This document shows positions 1 through 8,304 of a stretch of 38,562 bases of DNA, piece after piece; position 1 is the first letter of the stretch, and each line of letters begins with the position of its first letter. Under the pieces are notes generated by a model that saw only the letters and a list, made by a program, of their open reading frames with translations, searched no databases and was not told the origin of the DNA. This DNA is from Acidobacteriota bacterium (GTDB lineage Bacteria > Acidobacteriota > Aminicenantia > S016-38): contig WFSJ01000049.1 in NCBI GenBank assembly GCA_015486055.1, forward strand, positions 1 through 38,562, in the 5' to 3' direction. Position numbers and translations under genes: made by a program.

Positions 1-84
1 CAAGAAAAGACTTCTGAGTTTTGCTTGAGGTTTCGTATTCGTCAGAAGAAAGAAAGGGAAAATTGGGAAAGATTACTGATTTAA
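1..84 (+). CDS. possible C-terminal tail of an upstream gene (partial)
   Basis: Frame 1 is open from the first base to a TAA at 82-84, encoding about 27 mostly charged residues that end in ERLLI. The other two forward frames close within the first 27 bases. This could be the end of a gene that begins left of the window, but the stretch is too short to assign a family and could be open by chance. A short inverted repeat (TTAAGT at 81-86 and ACTTAA at 92-97) follows directly, with no T-tract. Confidence 0.25.
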   Translation, partial: QEKTSEFCLRFRIRQKKERENWERLLI

Positions 85-127
85 GTCTGACACTTAAAAT
101 TCTTAGTGATTTAACTAAACTTTAGGG

Positions 128-155
128 TTGACAAAATGAACTTTTTGTATATAAT
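128..155 (+). promoter_or_regulatory. consensus sigma-70 promoter of the tetR-efflux operon
   Basis: TTGACA at 128-133 and TATAAT at 150-155 are separated by 16 bp. Both hexamers match the sigma-70 consensus perfectly. The predicted transcription start is around 161-163, inside the palindrome at 157-172, and the tetR start codon lies about 45 bases further on. This is the best promoter in the window. Confidence 0.85.
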
Positions 156-156
156 A

Positions 157-172
157 TATACTCATGAGTATA
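157..172. promoter_or_regulatory. perfect 16-bp palindrome, probable TetR operator
   Basis: The bases TATACTCATGAGTATA read identically on both strands. The site begins two bases after the -10 hexamer and covers the predicted transcription start. A symmetric site in this position, just upstream of a tetR gene, is the usual layout for autorepression by a TetR dimer. Which protein binds is an inference. Confidence 0.75.
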
Positions 173-206
173 ATTCTCAGAATAGTAAGTATAGAAGGAG
201 GATAAA

Positions 207-818
207 ATGGCAAAGAGCTGGAAGGACCTTGCAAAAGAGGCCCAGGAGAAATCAATTGTTCTTGCGGCAACAAGGCTTTTTGGAAGAAAAGGGTTTTCTG
301 CTACTAAGATGGAAGAAATTGCAGAGGAGGCTGGAATATCTAAGGCAACTCTTTACAAGCTATTTCCCTCAAAGGAGGACCTCTTTATCAATGTTGTGGA
401 AAGCCTTCATGAGGAATTTCATATTAAGACGAACGTCCTTAAAGAGGATAAGTTTCCTCTGTTGTTTGAATCTTTCCTTGAGAGAATTTTTTCCTTTCTT
501 GAAGAGAAAAAAGGGCTCATAAGAATTCTATTCTTCGATGCCCCTGCTCTTGGCGAAAGGAGAAAAAGGCTTTTTTCCAGCATAAGGGAACATAGAGAAA
601 TATATTTGGGACTCTTGAAAAGAATCCTTCGGGCAGGAGAAAAGCAAGGAATTATAGAGGACGATATAGAGTTTCTTTCTTTGACTTTGCTTTCTTTACT
701 GAAGGGTGTTTTTCAGGAGAGTCTGTTCATAGAGGAAGATAGAACATCAGAATTCTTTGAGTATGCTAAGGAAAAGGCTAAGAAAATTATCACATTAAAG
801 GAGGTAAAAAATGACTAA
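207..818 (+). CDS. TetR/AcrR-family transcriptional regulator of the efflux operon
   Basis: This 203-residue protein has the typical TetR size and layout. The N-terminal DNA-binding domain covers about residues 12-60, with the helix-turn-helix region EEIAEEAGISKATLYKLF near residues 32-49. The all-helical C-terminal part would form the ligand pocket and dimer interface. The ATG is preceded by a strong Shine-Dalgarno (AGAAGGAGG). The gene is first in a unit with tolC, adaptor and RND pump genes, and its 3' end overlaps tolC by 8 bp. The family normally represses until a toxic ligand binds. With the palindrome at 157-172, it probably represses its own promoter and thereby the pump. The ligand cannot be read from the sequence. 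Confidence 0.92.
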   Translation: MAKSWKDLAKEAQEKSIVLAATRLFGRKGFSATKMEEIAEEAGISKATLYKLFPSKEDLFINVVESLHEEFHIKTNVLKEDKFPLLFESFLERIFSFLEEKKGLIRILFFDAPALGERRKRLFSSIREHREIYLGLLKRILRAGEKQGIIEDDIEFLSLTLLSLLKGVFQESLFIEEDRTSEFFEYAKEKAKKIITLKEVKND

Positions 819-2118
819 GAAGATAGGAGTGCTCCTTCTCATGGCTTTCTTCCTTTCCGCCCAAGTTGAACTGGATATAAATAGAGCTGTGAGCTATGCC
901 CTTTCCCATTCTCCAGCCTATCTTCAGGCTGAAAAATCCCTTGAGTCTTCAAAGGCGAAGGCAAGACAGTCTGCTTCTCTTTTTCTGCCGAAAATCAACT
1001 TTCAAGGGCAGGACATTCTGAAGAAGAAAGTATTCACAATTGAAATGCCCCCATTTTTCCCCGGAGATAAACCAAGGAGGGTAAAGATGGACTTTACGAG
1101 AAAATACCAATTCGGGCTTAATATTACACAGCCAATATTTTCCAGTGGTAAGCTCATCAGCAGTTATTCCTTATCTCAGCTAAAGGCAAAGGCAGATGAG
1201 GAAGATTTTCGTCAGAAAAGACTGGATCTTGCTTATCGGGTTAAAGAGGCATTTTATTCTGTCCTTCTCGCAGAAAAGGCTTTTAAAATCCAGAAAGAAA
1301 GCTCAGAACTTGCATTTAAACATTATAAACAGGCTGAGGCACTTTACAAAGTGGGTTCCACCACAAAATTTGAGCTCCTTCAGGCAAGGGTTAACTACGA
1401 GAACACGAAACCCGGGCTTATAAAGTCCGAAAATGCTCTGAAAATTGCAAAGCTTTCCCTCAAATCACTCATAGGAATGGAGGAGGATTTTAGGCTCAAA
1501 GGAGAATTCAAGTTTACCCCCCTTAAAAAGAGTATAGGGGAACTTGAGAGTTATATGCTTTCCCATTCTCCATCTCTTATTGGGATGAAATATAGAAGAG
1601 AAGCAGCCCTCAAGGGAGTAAAGCTTGCAAAAGCTCAACTTGGACCAGACATAGCCCTTTCCTTTGACTACAATTTCAGGTCGGACAAATTCAATTTTAG
1701 AGCCAATAACTGGGAGGATTACTATACAATAGCCATTGTATTTTCCATGCCCCTATTTTCAGGGTTCAGCAGGGTAGAGCAAATACGCTCAGCATCCAAT
1801 TTCTATTCCTCTATTGGATATGGTGAGCAGGCCCTAAGGCAGAATTTACTCTTGAGGCTCCGTTCAGCTTACAGAAAAGCAAAAGAAGCTCAGGCAAGCT
1901 ACTTTTCAGCTCGGGACACTGTGGAGGAGGCAAGAGAAGGGGTAAGGCTTGCTGAAGTAAGCTATAAAGAATCCTTGGTGACTTTCCTTGAGGTTGAGCA
2001 AGCTCGTCTGTCCCTTAAGATGGCAGAGATGAATTTATGCAATGCATTGTATCAATATAATATCTCTCTTGCAGAGATAGAGAGCCTTACAGGCTGTGAG
2101 TTTGGAGGTGAAAAATGA
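811..2118 (+). CDS. TolC-family outer-membrane efflux channel
   Basis: This 435-residue protein starts with a short signal peptide (hydrophobic stretch about residues 6-17). Two internally similar halves follow, rich in long amphipathic helices, as in the OEP/TolC family. The repeated HSPAYLQAEKSLESSKAKARQ-like and HSPSLIGMKYRREAALKGV segments mark the start of each half. TolC trimers form a beta-barrel in the outer membrane and an alpha-helical tunnel in the periplasm, the exit duct for the RND pump. The start is set by AAAGGAGGT at 797-805, which lies inside the end of tetR. The next gene overlaps by 4 bp (ATGA), which implies translational coupling. Its presence is direct evidence for an outer membrane. 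Confidence 0.93.
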   Translation: MTKKIGVLLLMAFFLSAQVELDINRAVSYALSHSPAYLQAEKSLESSKAKARQSASLFLPKINFQGQDILKKKVFTIEMPPFFPGDKPRRVKMDFTRKYQFGLNITQPIFSSGKLISSYSLSQLKAKADEEDFRQKRLDLAYRVKEAFYSVLLAEKAFKIQKESSELAFKHYKQAEALYKVGSTTKFELLQARVNYENTKPGLIKSENALKIAKLSLKSLIGMEEDFRLKGEFKFTPLKKSIGELESYMLSHSPSLIGMKYRREAALKGVKLAKAQLGPDIALSFDYNFRSDKFNFRANNWEDYYTIAIVFSMPLFSGFSRVEQIRSASNFYSSIGYGEQALRQNLLLRLRSAYRKAKEAQASYFSARDTVEEAREGVRLAEVSYKESLVTFLEVEQARLSLKMAEMNLCNALYQYNISLAEIESLTGCEFGGEK

Positions 2119-3191
2119 AAAGAAAGATTTTGCTCCTTTCATTAATAATTACAATGTTGTGCCTTCCCTCTTGCGGAAGCTCAACCAAAGAAAATAAGAA
2201 GTTTCAGGAAGTAAGATTCAAAGTAAAGACTACTGCTGTTCGTGAGGCAGTAATTAAAAAGACATTGAGTTATTATGGGACAGTAGAAGCTTTCAGGAAG
2301 GAAAATATAATACCTAAAATCACAGGAAAAATAAGAAGGATATATGTTGATGAGGGGGAAAAAGTAAAAGAGGGACAACTTCTCGTTGAGCTTGATTCTG
2401 AACAGTCTGAAATCCAGCTCAAACAGGCAAAAGCAGCTCTTGGTGCCGCAGTATCAAGTCTTGAGGATGCCAGAAAAAACTATGAAAGGGGGGAAAGCCT
2501 TCTAAAGGAAGAGGCAATTTCAGAGCAGCAATTTGAGAAACTTCAGCTTGCTTACAAAACGGCAAAAGCACAGAAAGATCAGGCAAAAGCTACTGTGGAG
2601 CTTGCAGAGTTCATGATAGCGTCTTCAAAGCTTCATGCTCCATTTTCGGGCGTAATCACTTCTAAGCTCAAGAACGAGGGAGATTTTATAAACCCTGTAA
2701 TGGGAGGATTCAGTGGTGGGAGCGGCATTCTTGTGCTGATGGATTTTTCAAGGGTAAAAGTATATGTTGATGTTCCATCCGGGAAGATAAATCTTCTGAG
2801 AAAGGGGATGCAATCATATGTGGTTCAGGGACAGAGAAGGGTTAATGGGAAGATATTTTCCATTTCTCAGGTTGCTGACCCAGCCTCAAAGACCTTCAAG
2901 GTCGGGATCCTTGCCGAAAATGAAGACTTCTCCTTGAAGCCTGGCACAGATGCCGATGTGAAAATTGTCTATCTTAAGAAAAAAGCGATGGCAATTCCAA
3001 AATCAGCGCTTATAGAAGGAAGATATGTTTTTGCAGTTAAAAACGGCATTGCTTCAAAAATATCTATAGAAACAGGGGTTGAGGGGGATAGAATGGTTGA
3101 GGTGCTCAGGGGTTTGAGGCTTGGAGAAAGGATAGTGGTCGGTAATCTATTTGGTCTTTATGATGGCGCAAAAGTGGAGGAGGCAAAATGA
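2115..3191 (+). CDS. RND efflux periplasmic adaptor (membrane fusion lipoprotein)
   Basis: This 358-residue protein is a HlyD/AcrA-type adaptor. The N-terminus is a lipoprotein signal with lipobox LPSC and acceptor Cys20, so the protein is probably lipid-anchored in the periplasm. A split biotinyl-lipoyl domain (IRRIYVDEGEKVKEGQLLVELD, then LHAPFSGVIT) flanks a helical hairpin at about residues 95-155. Beta-barrel and membrane-proximal domains follow. It would bridge the inner-membrane pump and TolC. It overlaps tolC and the pump gene by 4 bp each, and a GGAGGTG Shine-Dalgarno precedes the ATG. Confidence 0.93.
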   Translation: MKRKILLLSLIITMLCLPSCGSSTKENKKFQEVRFKVKTTAVREAVIKKTLSYYGTVEAFRKENIIPKITGKIRRIYVDEGEKVKEGQLLVELDSEQSEIQLKQAKAALGAAVSSLEDARKNYERGESLLKEEAISEQQFEKLQLAYKTAKAQKDQAKATVELAEFMIASSKLHAPFSGVITSKLKNEGDFINPVMGGFSGGSGILVLMDFSRVKVYVDVPSGKINLLRKGMQSYVVQGQRRVNGKIFSISQVADPASKTFKVGILAENEDFSLKPGTDADVKIVYLKKKAMAIPKSALIEGRYVFAVKNGIASKISIETGVEGDRMVEVLRGLRLGERIVVGNLFGLYDGAKVEEAK

Positions 3192-6100
3192 GTCTTCCCA
3201 GATTTTCAGTGAGAAGAAAGGTTACCATCACTATGTTAATACTCATAGTAGTGGTAATGGGAATTATTTCGTATTTTCACATTGGTCTGGATCTCATGCC
3301 CAACATAGAATATCCTCAGCTTACAGTTATAACAAATTATTCTGGAGCTTCTCCTAAGGATGTGGAACAGTTAGTAAGCAAACCCATAGAGGCAGTAGTA
3401 TCTTCTGTAAGCAGAGTGAAGAAAGTGAAATCAATCTCTCAGGAAGGGCTTTCCATAGTTACGATTGAGTTAGAATGGGGAACCGATCTTGATGCAGCAG
3501 CTCAGGATGTAAGGGATAGGATCGCAAGGTCCAGGAAGTATATCCCACAGGAGGCAGATGATCCAATAGTGTATAAATTCAATTTATCGGATTTTCCCGT
3601 CCTATATTATGGAGTAAAAGGCAAAGGCTTGAGCCAGTCTGACCTTAAAAAGCTCCTTGACGATGAGGTAGTGGAGAGGCTTTCAAGGCTCGATGGAGTG
3701 GCAACGGTTCAGGTTCTTTCTCCAACCCAAAGAGAAGTTATTGTAGAACCTGACCTTGGAAAGCTTGCTTCATATAAAGTCGGAATTGACAGAATAATCC
3801 AGGCTCTCAGGGCAGAGAATGTAAATCAGCCCGCAGGTTATGTAATAGCTTCAAGAAAGGAAAAAGATATAAGAATTAAGGGACAGTTTGACAGTCTTGG
3901 CCAGATTAAAAACATAATTGTCGGTGTTACCAAGCAGGATAAGCTTATTCACCTTGATGATGTGGCAGGAGTTTCCTTTGCGGATTACAAGGAAAGGGCA
4001 ACTGCAGATGTAAATGGTGAACCAGGGGTTGTTATGATTGTAAATAAAAACTCCAGTGCAAATACAGTGATAGTTGTGAGAAGGGTAAAGAAGGAACTTG
4101 AGAAAATCAAAAAGGAAATCCCTTCGGGTATTGAATTCCGTCCTGTATTTGACCAAGAGCATCCAATCACCCTCATGGCAAACAGAACCATTTCAAATAT
4201 AATAGTTGGTGGAATCCTTGCCATAATAATTCTTTTTATGTTTCTGGGTAACTGGAGGCCAACGCTTGTGATTTCTCTTTCTATTCCCCTTTCAATTATT
4301 GCAACATTCATCGCCTTTTATGCGGTTGGATACACATTGAATATGTTGACGCTGGCAGGTCTTGCCCTGGGTGTAGGTATGCTTGTTGACAATTCTGTTG
4401 TTGTTATAGAGAACACATACCGACATTTTAAAGAGCTCGGAAAACATCCAGATACAGCCTCTGCAGTCGGAACTGAAGAAGTTGCCATGGCAATAACGGC
4501 CTCCACCCTTACAACCATTGCTGTGTTTTTTCCAATGATGTTCGCTTCAGGTATTACAGGCCAGCTTTCAAAGTCCCTTGCCCTTTCCATATCCTTTGCG
4601 CTTTTAGCCTCACTTTTTGTTGCCCTTACAATAACGCCTATGCTTACATCTGTTTTATATAGAAGAGGTAAATCTGAAAGAAAAGAAGGAGAAATTGCCA
4701 GATTTTTCAAAAAGTTAGCCTCACCATTTAGCTCGGGAAAGATGAGAAGACGTTATGAGATACTCCTGAGAAAGGCTATGAGGATAAGAGGTCTTATCCT
4801 GCTCGGGATTTTTCTGCTTTTCATTATTTCCTTCGGTGTTGTGAAAATCGTTGGCACAGAATTTATGCCTAAAATGGATAGAGCTTCAATTGTGATGAAG
4901 ATAAAGGCGCCTGTTGGCACCCCTCTTGAGGTTACAAACGAGCTTGTTAGGAAGGACGCAAAGATTCTTGCTTCTTTTCCCGAAACTATTTCTGTTCTAA
5001 CAAATGTGGGCACGACTAGCGAGAGTGCAGCGGGTATGGCTGCCTCAGAGTTTTCCCCTGCCGGGGCAAATGAAGGAGTTCTCTGGGCTAAAATAAAGCA
5101 TAAGGAGGACAGGAAGAGATCCAGCACAGAGATTATGGAGAGCCTCAGGTCAGAGCTCCCAAATTACAGAGGGGTTGAGAATCAAATAATTGATGTTGGA
5201 AACATGATGATGGGCGGAAGCACATATCCTGTAGAGATAGAAATATATGGCAAAGAGCTTGACTCAATTCATACTCTTGCCAAGAGAGTAGAAGAGGTTC
5301 TTAAAACAGTGAAGGGAATGAGAGATATAAATATGACTTATCAGGCTGGAAAGCCTGAGACAATGCTCATTCCAAAAAGAGATGTCATTTCAAAGATGGG
5401 ACTTTCAACTGCTTATATAGGTTCACTAATAAACTCTGCAACCTCAGGGGAACTTGCCACAAGGATAAATCTCAAGGGTGACAATTATGATGTGAGGGTT
5501 CAGCTTCCTGAGACGGAAAGAAGGAATCTAAATGATCTTCTTAAGTTTCCCATAATGACACCGCTCGGAGGTAGAGCCTTTGTTTCAGATTTAGTAAATA
5601 TAGAGGATGGAACAGGACCTGTGAGAATTTATAGGGAAGGAAAGGAAAGGGTAATAACAGTGAGAACGAATATAGTTGGTGTAAGCCTCGGGCAAGCAGT
5701 TTCAGAAGCGAAGAGGAAACTTGAACCTATTATAGGAAGCTTACCCTCAGGATATTCCATAGAGTTTGGTGGACAGTATAAGGATATGGTTGATTCCATA
5801 AAAATTATGATTCAGGTATTCCTTCTTGCAGCCCTTCTTGTTTATATGGTAATGGCAGCAGAGTTTGAGCATCTTGCTCATCCATTCGTTATTATGTTTA
5901 CAATTCCACTCGCGATAATAGGCGTTTTTCTTGGGCTTTTAATAGCTGGAAAACCCCTTTCGCTTCCTGTGCTAATGGGAACGGTCATGCTCGGAGGGAT
6001 CGCAGTAAACAACGGTATAGTCATGATAGATTATATAAACCGTCTTATTAAAAAAGGGAGGAGACCATTTGATGCAGTTGTAGAAGGCGCGGGAACAAGG

Positions 6101-6295
6101 CTGAGACCAGTTCTTATAACAGCCCTTACTACAATTTTTGGAACTCTTCCCATGGCCATTTCGACTAGCACAGGTTCAGAATTCCGTTCTCCTCTTGGTA
6201 TAGCTATTGTTGGAGGACTTACTGTTGCTACTTTACTCACGCTGTTCATAATCCCGATAGTTTATTCATATGTGAATAAGATAAGGCCTGAATGA
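3188..6295 (+). CDS. RND-family efflux pump, inner-membrane permease
   Basis: At 1035 residues this is a full-length HAE/AcrB-like proton-driven exporter. It has an N-terminal membrane helix, two large periplasmic domains and two six-helix bundles. The TM4 segment LALGVGMLVDNSVVVIEN carries Asp401, corresponding to the first proton-relay Asp of AcrB; the second position is Asn402, so the usual Asp pair is D-N here, as in many non-proteobacterial members. The family signature GTEFMPKMDRASI starts the second half. It would pump drugs, metals or lipophilic compounds through the adaptor and TolC. The substrate cannot be assigned. The ATG follows GGAGGAGG and overlaps the adaptor stop (ATGA). Confidence 0.94.
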   Translation: MSLPRFSVRRKVTITMLILIVVVMGIISYFHIGLDLMPNIEYPQLTVITNYSGASPKDVEQLVSKPIEAVVSSVSRVKKVKSISQEGLSIVTIELEWGTDLDAAAQDVRDRIARSRKYIPQEADDPIVYKFNLSDFPVLYYGVKGKGLSQSDLKKLLDDEVVERLSRLDGVATVQVLSPTQREVIVEPDLGKLASYKVGIDRIIQALRAENVNQPAGYVIASRKEKDIRIKGQFDSLGQIKNIIVGVTKQDKLIHLDDVAGVSFADYKERATADVNGEPGVVMIVNKNSSANTVIVVRRVKKELEKIKKEIPSGIEFRPVFDQEHPITLMANRTISNIIVGGILAIIILFMFLGNWRPTLVISLSIPLSIIATFIAFYAVGYTLNMLTLAGLALGVGMLVDNSVVVIENTYRHFKELGKHPDTASAVGTEEVAMAITASTLTTIAVFFPMMFASGITGQLSKSLALSISFALLASLFVALTITPMLTSVLYRRGKSERKEGEIARFFKKLASPFSSGKMRRRYEILLRKAMRIRGLILLGIFLLFIISFGVVKIVGTEFMPKMDRASIVMKIKAPVGTPLEVTNELVRKDAKILASFPETISVLTNVGTTSESAAGMAASEFSPAGANEGVLWAKIKHKEDRKRSSTEIMESLRSELPNYRGVENQIIDVGNMMMGGSTYPVEIEIYGKELDSIHTLAKRVEEVLKTVKGMRDINMTYQAGKPETMLIPKRDVISKMGLSTAYIGSLINSATSGELATRINLKGDNYDVRVQLPETERRNLNDLLKFPIMTPLGGRAFVSDLVNIEDGTGPVRIYREGKERVITVRTNIVGVSLGQAVSEAKRKLEPIIGSLPSGYSIEFGGQYKDMVDSIKIMIQVFLLAALLVYMVMAAEFEHLAHPFVIMFTIPLAIIGVFLGLLIAGKPLSLPVLMGTVMLGGIAVNNGIVMIDYINRLIKKGRRPFDAVVEGAGTRLRPVLITALTTIFGTLPMAISTSTGSEFRSPLGIAIVGGLTVATLLTLFIIPIVYSYVNKIRPE

Positions 6296-6301
6296 TATAA
6301 T
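6296..6301 (+). promoter_or_regulatory. candidate -10 element, possibly leaderless start of the DUF4382-like gene
   Basis: A perfect TATAAT begins directly after the pump stop codon and ends 6 nt before the ATG at 6308. No convincing -35 is visible, and the intervening GAGTGG is at best a weak ribosome site. If used, the mRNA would start at or next to the ATG. Confidence 0.45.
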
Positions 6302-6307
6302 GAGTGG

Positions 6308-6796
6308 ATGAGAAAATTTGTTTTCCTTATAATTCCTATTTTGTTATTGACCCTTTCCTCTTGTGTATTGCATTTAGGGCAAGGAACAGTTGAAGTGTGG
6401 ATTGACCACGTACCCACCTCCATACCTGTTAGCTCGGCAGTTGTTTATGTTAGTTCTGTAAAACTTCATTTCCTTGGCCATGGGGATATTAATGTTCCTG
6501 TGGAAACTGTTAATGTGGACCTTAAAGCCTCCCAGCAGCCTCAACTTATTGCTTCCTTTGATGCAAATTCAGGGTCCTATAATGGGTTGAAAGTTGGATT
6601 TTCGACCGGGAAAGCAGTTTACAAGGAGACTGAATATGATATCCAAATTGAGAACCCGGATGTTGAATTCAATACAGATTTTCAGGTTGAAAAAAACGGG
6701 AAGAGAAAGATTGTTCTGACAATAGAAGGGAACTCACTTGTTATGGAGGCAGGACCAACATTTACCTTTACACCGAAGGTTTCTATTTCTGTCTAA
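6308..6796 (+). CDS. DUF4382-like lipoprotein
   Basis: This 162-residue exported protein has a lipobox-type signal (LSSC, Cys19) and one beta-rich domain. The pattern GTVEVWIDHVPTS...VYVSSVKLHF, followed by VNVDLKASQQPQLIASFDA and SGSYNGLKVGFS, matches the DUF4382 layout (G-x-V-x-V-x-I-x-D-x-P, then an L-L-x-G-x-Y block). Function is unknown in the family; members are periplasmic or surface lipoproteins. It lies 12 bp after the RND pump. It could be read through from the efflux operon or expressed from the TATAAT at 6296. No direct link to efflux is shown. Confidence 0.7.
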   Translation: MRKFVFLIIPILLLTLSSCVLHLGQGTVEVWIDHVPTSIPVSSAVVYVSSVKLHFLGHGDINVPVETVNVDLKASQQPQLIASFDANSGSYNGLKVGFSTGKAVYKETEYDIQIENPDVEFNTDFQVEKNGKRKIVLTIEGNSLVMEAGPTFTFTPKVSISV

Positions 6797-6810
6797 TAAC
6801 CTCTTTGTTT

Positions 6811-6816
6811 TATAAT
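6811..6816 (+). promoter_or_regulatory. candidate -10 element before dnaJ (leaderless?)
   Basis: A perfect TATAAT ends 7 nt before the dnaJ ATG. The 27-bp gap holds no Shine-Dalgarno and only a poor -35. The spacing would put the transcription start at or one base before the ATG, which would give a leaderless mRNA. No HAIR inverted repeat (CTTGAGT-N7-ACTCAAG) is visible here. Confidence 0.5.
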
Positions 6817-6823
6817 ATTTTAG

Positions 6824-7909
6824 ATGGCTAAGGATTATTATGATATTCTCGGTGTGAGTAGAGATGCTACGCAGGAAGATATAAAGAAAGCGTACAGGAA
6901 ACTCGCAAGAAAGTACCATCCCGATCTAAATCCAGGTGATAAAGAAGCCGAGGAAAAATTCAAGGAGATACAGGAAGCCTATGAAGTTCTCTCAGACAAA
7001 GCAAAGAGAGAGCAATACGATAAATTCGGTAGTGTTGGGGAGTTTACATCTCAGGGTCCTGCTGGTGGAGGTTTTGAAGGGTTTGACTTTTCAGATTTTG
7101 GCAATTTTTCCTTCGGGGATATTTTCTCTGAAATATTTTCTGGGGGAAGGACAAGAAGGGAAGAAGCCCAAAGGGGAGAAGATCTCACCTATTCTATAAC
7201 TATCCCCTTTGAAGATGCTGCTAAGGGTACAGTTGTTACGATAAGGATAAAGAGAATGGAAAGGTGCCCGAGGTGCAATGGTAAAGGTTATGAAGCAGGT
7301 TCAAAACCTACCGTATGTCCAAATTGCGGCGGGACTGGGAGAATCTATCTCCAGAGGGGATATTTAAAATTTTCCTCAGTTTGCCCTGTGTGTCATGGGA
7401 CCGGGTATCTTCCGGGAAAGAGCTGTAAACAATGTGGAGGAGAGGGGAGAATAAAGATAGAGGATACAATAAAGGTAAGGATACCCCCTGGAGTGAGAAA
7501 CGGTGGAAGGCTCAGAATAGGCGGGAAGGGGAATGTAGGTATAAAGGGAGGACCCCCAGGCGATCTTTATATAATGATAAGTGTTCTTCCCCATCCCTAT
7601 TTCAGGAGGGAAGGGGATGATGTATACATAACTGTCCCTGTTAAATATTCAGAAGCGGCTCTTGGTGCAACCATTGAGGTTCCCACCCTTGATGGGAAAG
7701 CCAAGGTCAAAATACCTCCTGGCACTAACAGTGGGAAAAAACTCAGGCTGAGGGGCAAGGGTATCTTTAAGTCGGGAGGAAGAAGAGGCAATATGTATGT
7801 TGAGATAAAAATAGTTCCTCCTGATGTAAGGGACATTAAGGTAAGGGAGCTTCTCAGAGAGCTGTCCAAATACGAAGGGGGAAGCCCGAGGGATGGATTG
7901 TTTAAATGA
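6824..7909 (+). CDS. dnaJ: DnaJ (Hsp40) co-chaperone
   Basis: This is a type I DnaJ of 361 residues. The J domain covers about 1-68, with the HPD motif at residues 32-34 that triggers DnaK ATP hydrolysis. A Gly/Phe-rich linker with repeated [13 protein letters not shown] elements follows. The zinc-binding domain has four CxxCxGxG repeats ([32 protein letters not shown]). Two beta-sandwich substrate domains complete the protein. It hands unfolded clients to DnaK. dnaK and grpE are not in the window. It heads an overlapping gene series and shares an ATGA with the hspR-like regulator, a pairing known from heat-shock operons. Confidence 0.95.
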   Translation: MAKDYYDILGVSRDATQEDIKKAYRKLARKYHPDLNPGDKEAEEKFKEIQEAYEVLSDKAKREQYDKFGSVGEFTSQGPAGGGFEGFDFSDFGNFSFGDIFSEIFSGGRTRREEAQRGEDLTYSITIPFEDAAKGTVVTIRIKRMERCPRCNGKGYEAGSKPTVCPNCGGTGRIYLQRGYLKFSSVCPVCHGTGYLPGKSCKQCGGEGRIKIEDTIKVRIPPGVRNGGRLRIGGKGNVGIKGGPPGDLYIMISVLPHPYFRREGDDVYITVPVKYSEAALGATIEVPTLDGKAKVKIPPGTNSGKKLRLRGKGIFKSGGRRGNMYVEIKIVPPDVRDIKVRELLRELSKYEGGSPRDGLFK

Positions 7910-8304
7910 AGAAGGAATCTGAGAAATACTATGTGATTTCAACAGTGTCCAAAATGTATAATATCCATCCTCAAACCTTAAGACTCTATGAAAAGGAAGG
8001 ACTCTTGAAACCCACCCGTTCTGAGGGGAATACCAGACTTTACACAGAGGAGGATGTTAAAAGGTTGGAATTTATACTCATGCTTACAAGAGAAATGGGG
8101 GTTAATCTTGCAGGAGTGGAGATAATACTTAATATGAGGGAAAAGATGGAGAGGATTCAGAAACAAGTTGATGACTTATTAAATTACCTGGGGGATGTTT
8201 TTGGAGGGGGGGACGAAGAATTTGAAAGCAGAAGAAGAGCAATAATAAAGCTTTCAGAGCTTAAAATAGTTAAGAGAAGTGAAAAGAATGAAGAAAAAAG
8301 ATGA
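7906..8304 (+). CDS. hspR: HspR-like MerR-family heat-shock regulator
   Basis: This 132-residue MerR-type protein has a winged helix at about residues 9-75. The segment [20 protein letters not shown] and the later [14 protein letters not shown] are close to the signature of HspR (Y-V-I-S...HPQTLR-x-YE...GVNLAG). A coiled-coil dimerisation helix follows. HspR represses chaperone genes at HAIR operators with DnaK as co-repressor in actinobacteria and some other phyla. No HAIR site could be found in the window, so the operator here may differ or lie elsewhere. The gene overlaps dnaJ by 4 bp and the sigma gene by 26 bp. Confidence 0.85.
   Translation: MKKESEKYYVISTVSKMYNIHPQTLRLYEKEGLLKPTRSEGNTRLYTEEDVKRLEFILMLTREMGVNLAGVEIILNMREKMERIQKQVDDLLNYLGDVFGGGDEEFESRRRAIIKLSELKIVKRSEKNEEKR

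Noticed and set aside
1-206. HAIR operator for the HspR-like regulator (CTTGAG and GAGTT motifs near 12-30)
   Set aside because: The motifs are not arranged as an inverted CTTGAGT-N7-ACTCAAG repeat and lie far from dnaJ.
3851-5127. Long minus-strand open frames opposite the RND pump gene
   Set aside because: They are antisense shadows of a strongly conserved coding region, with no ribosome site and no recognisable protein features.
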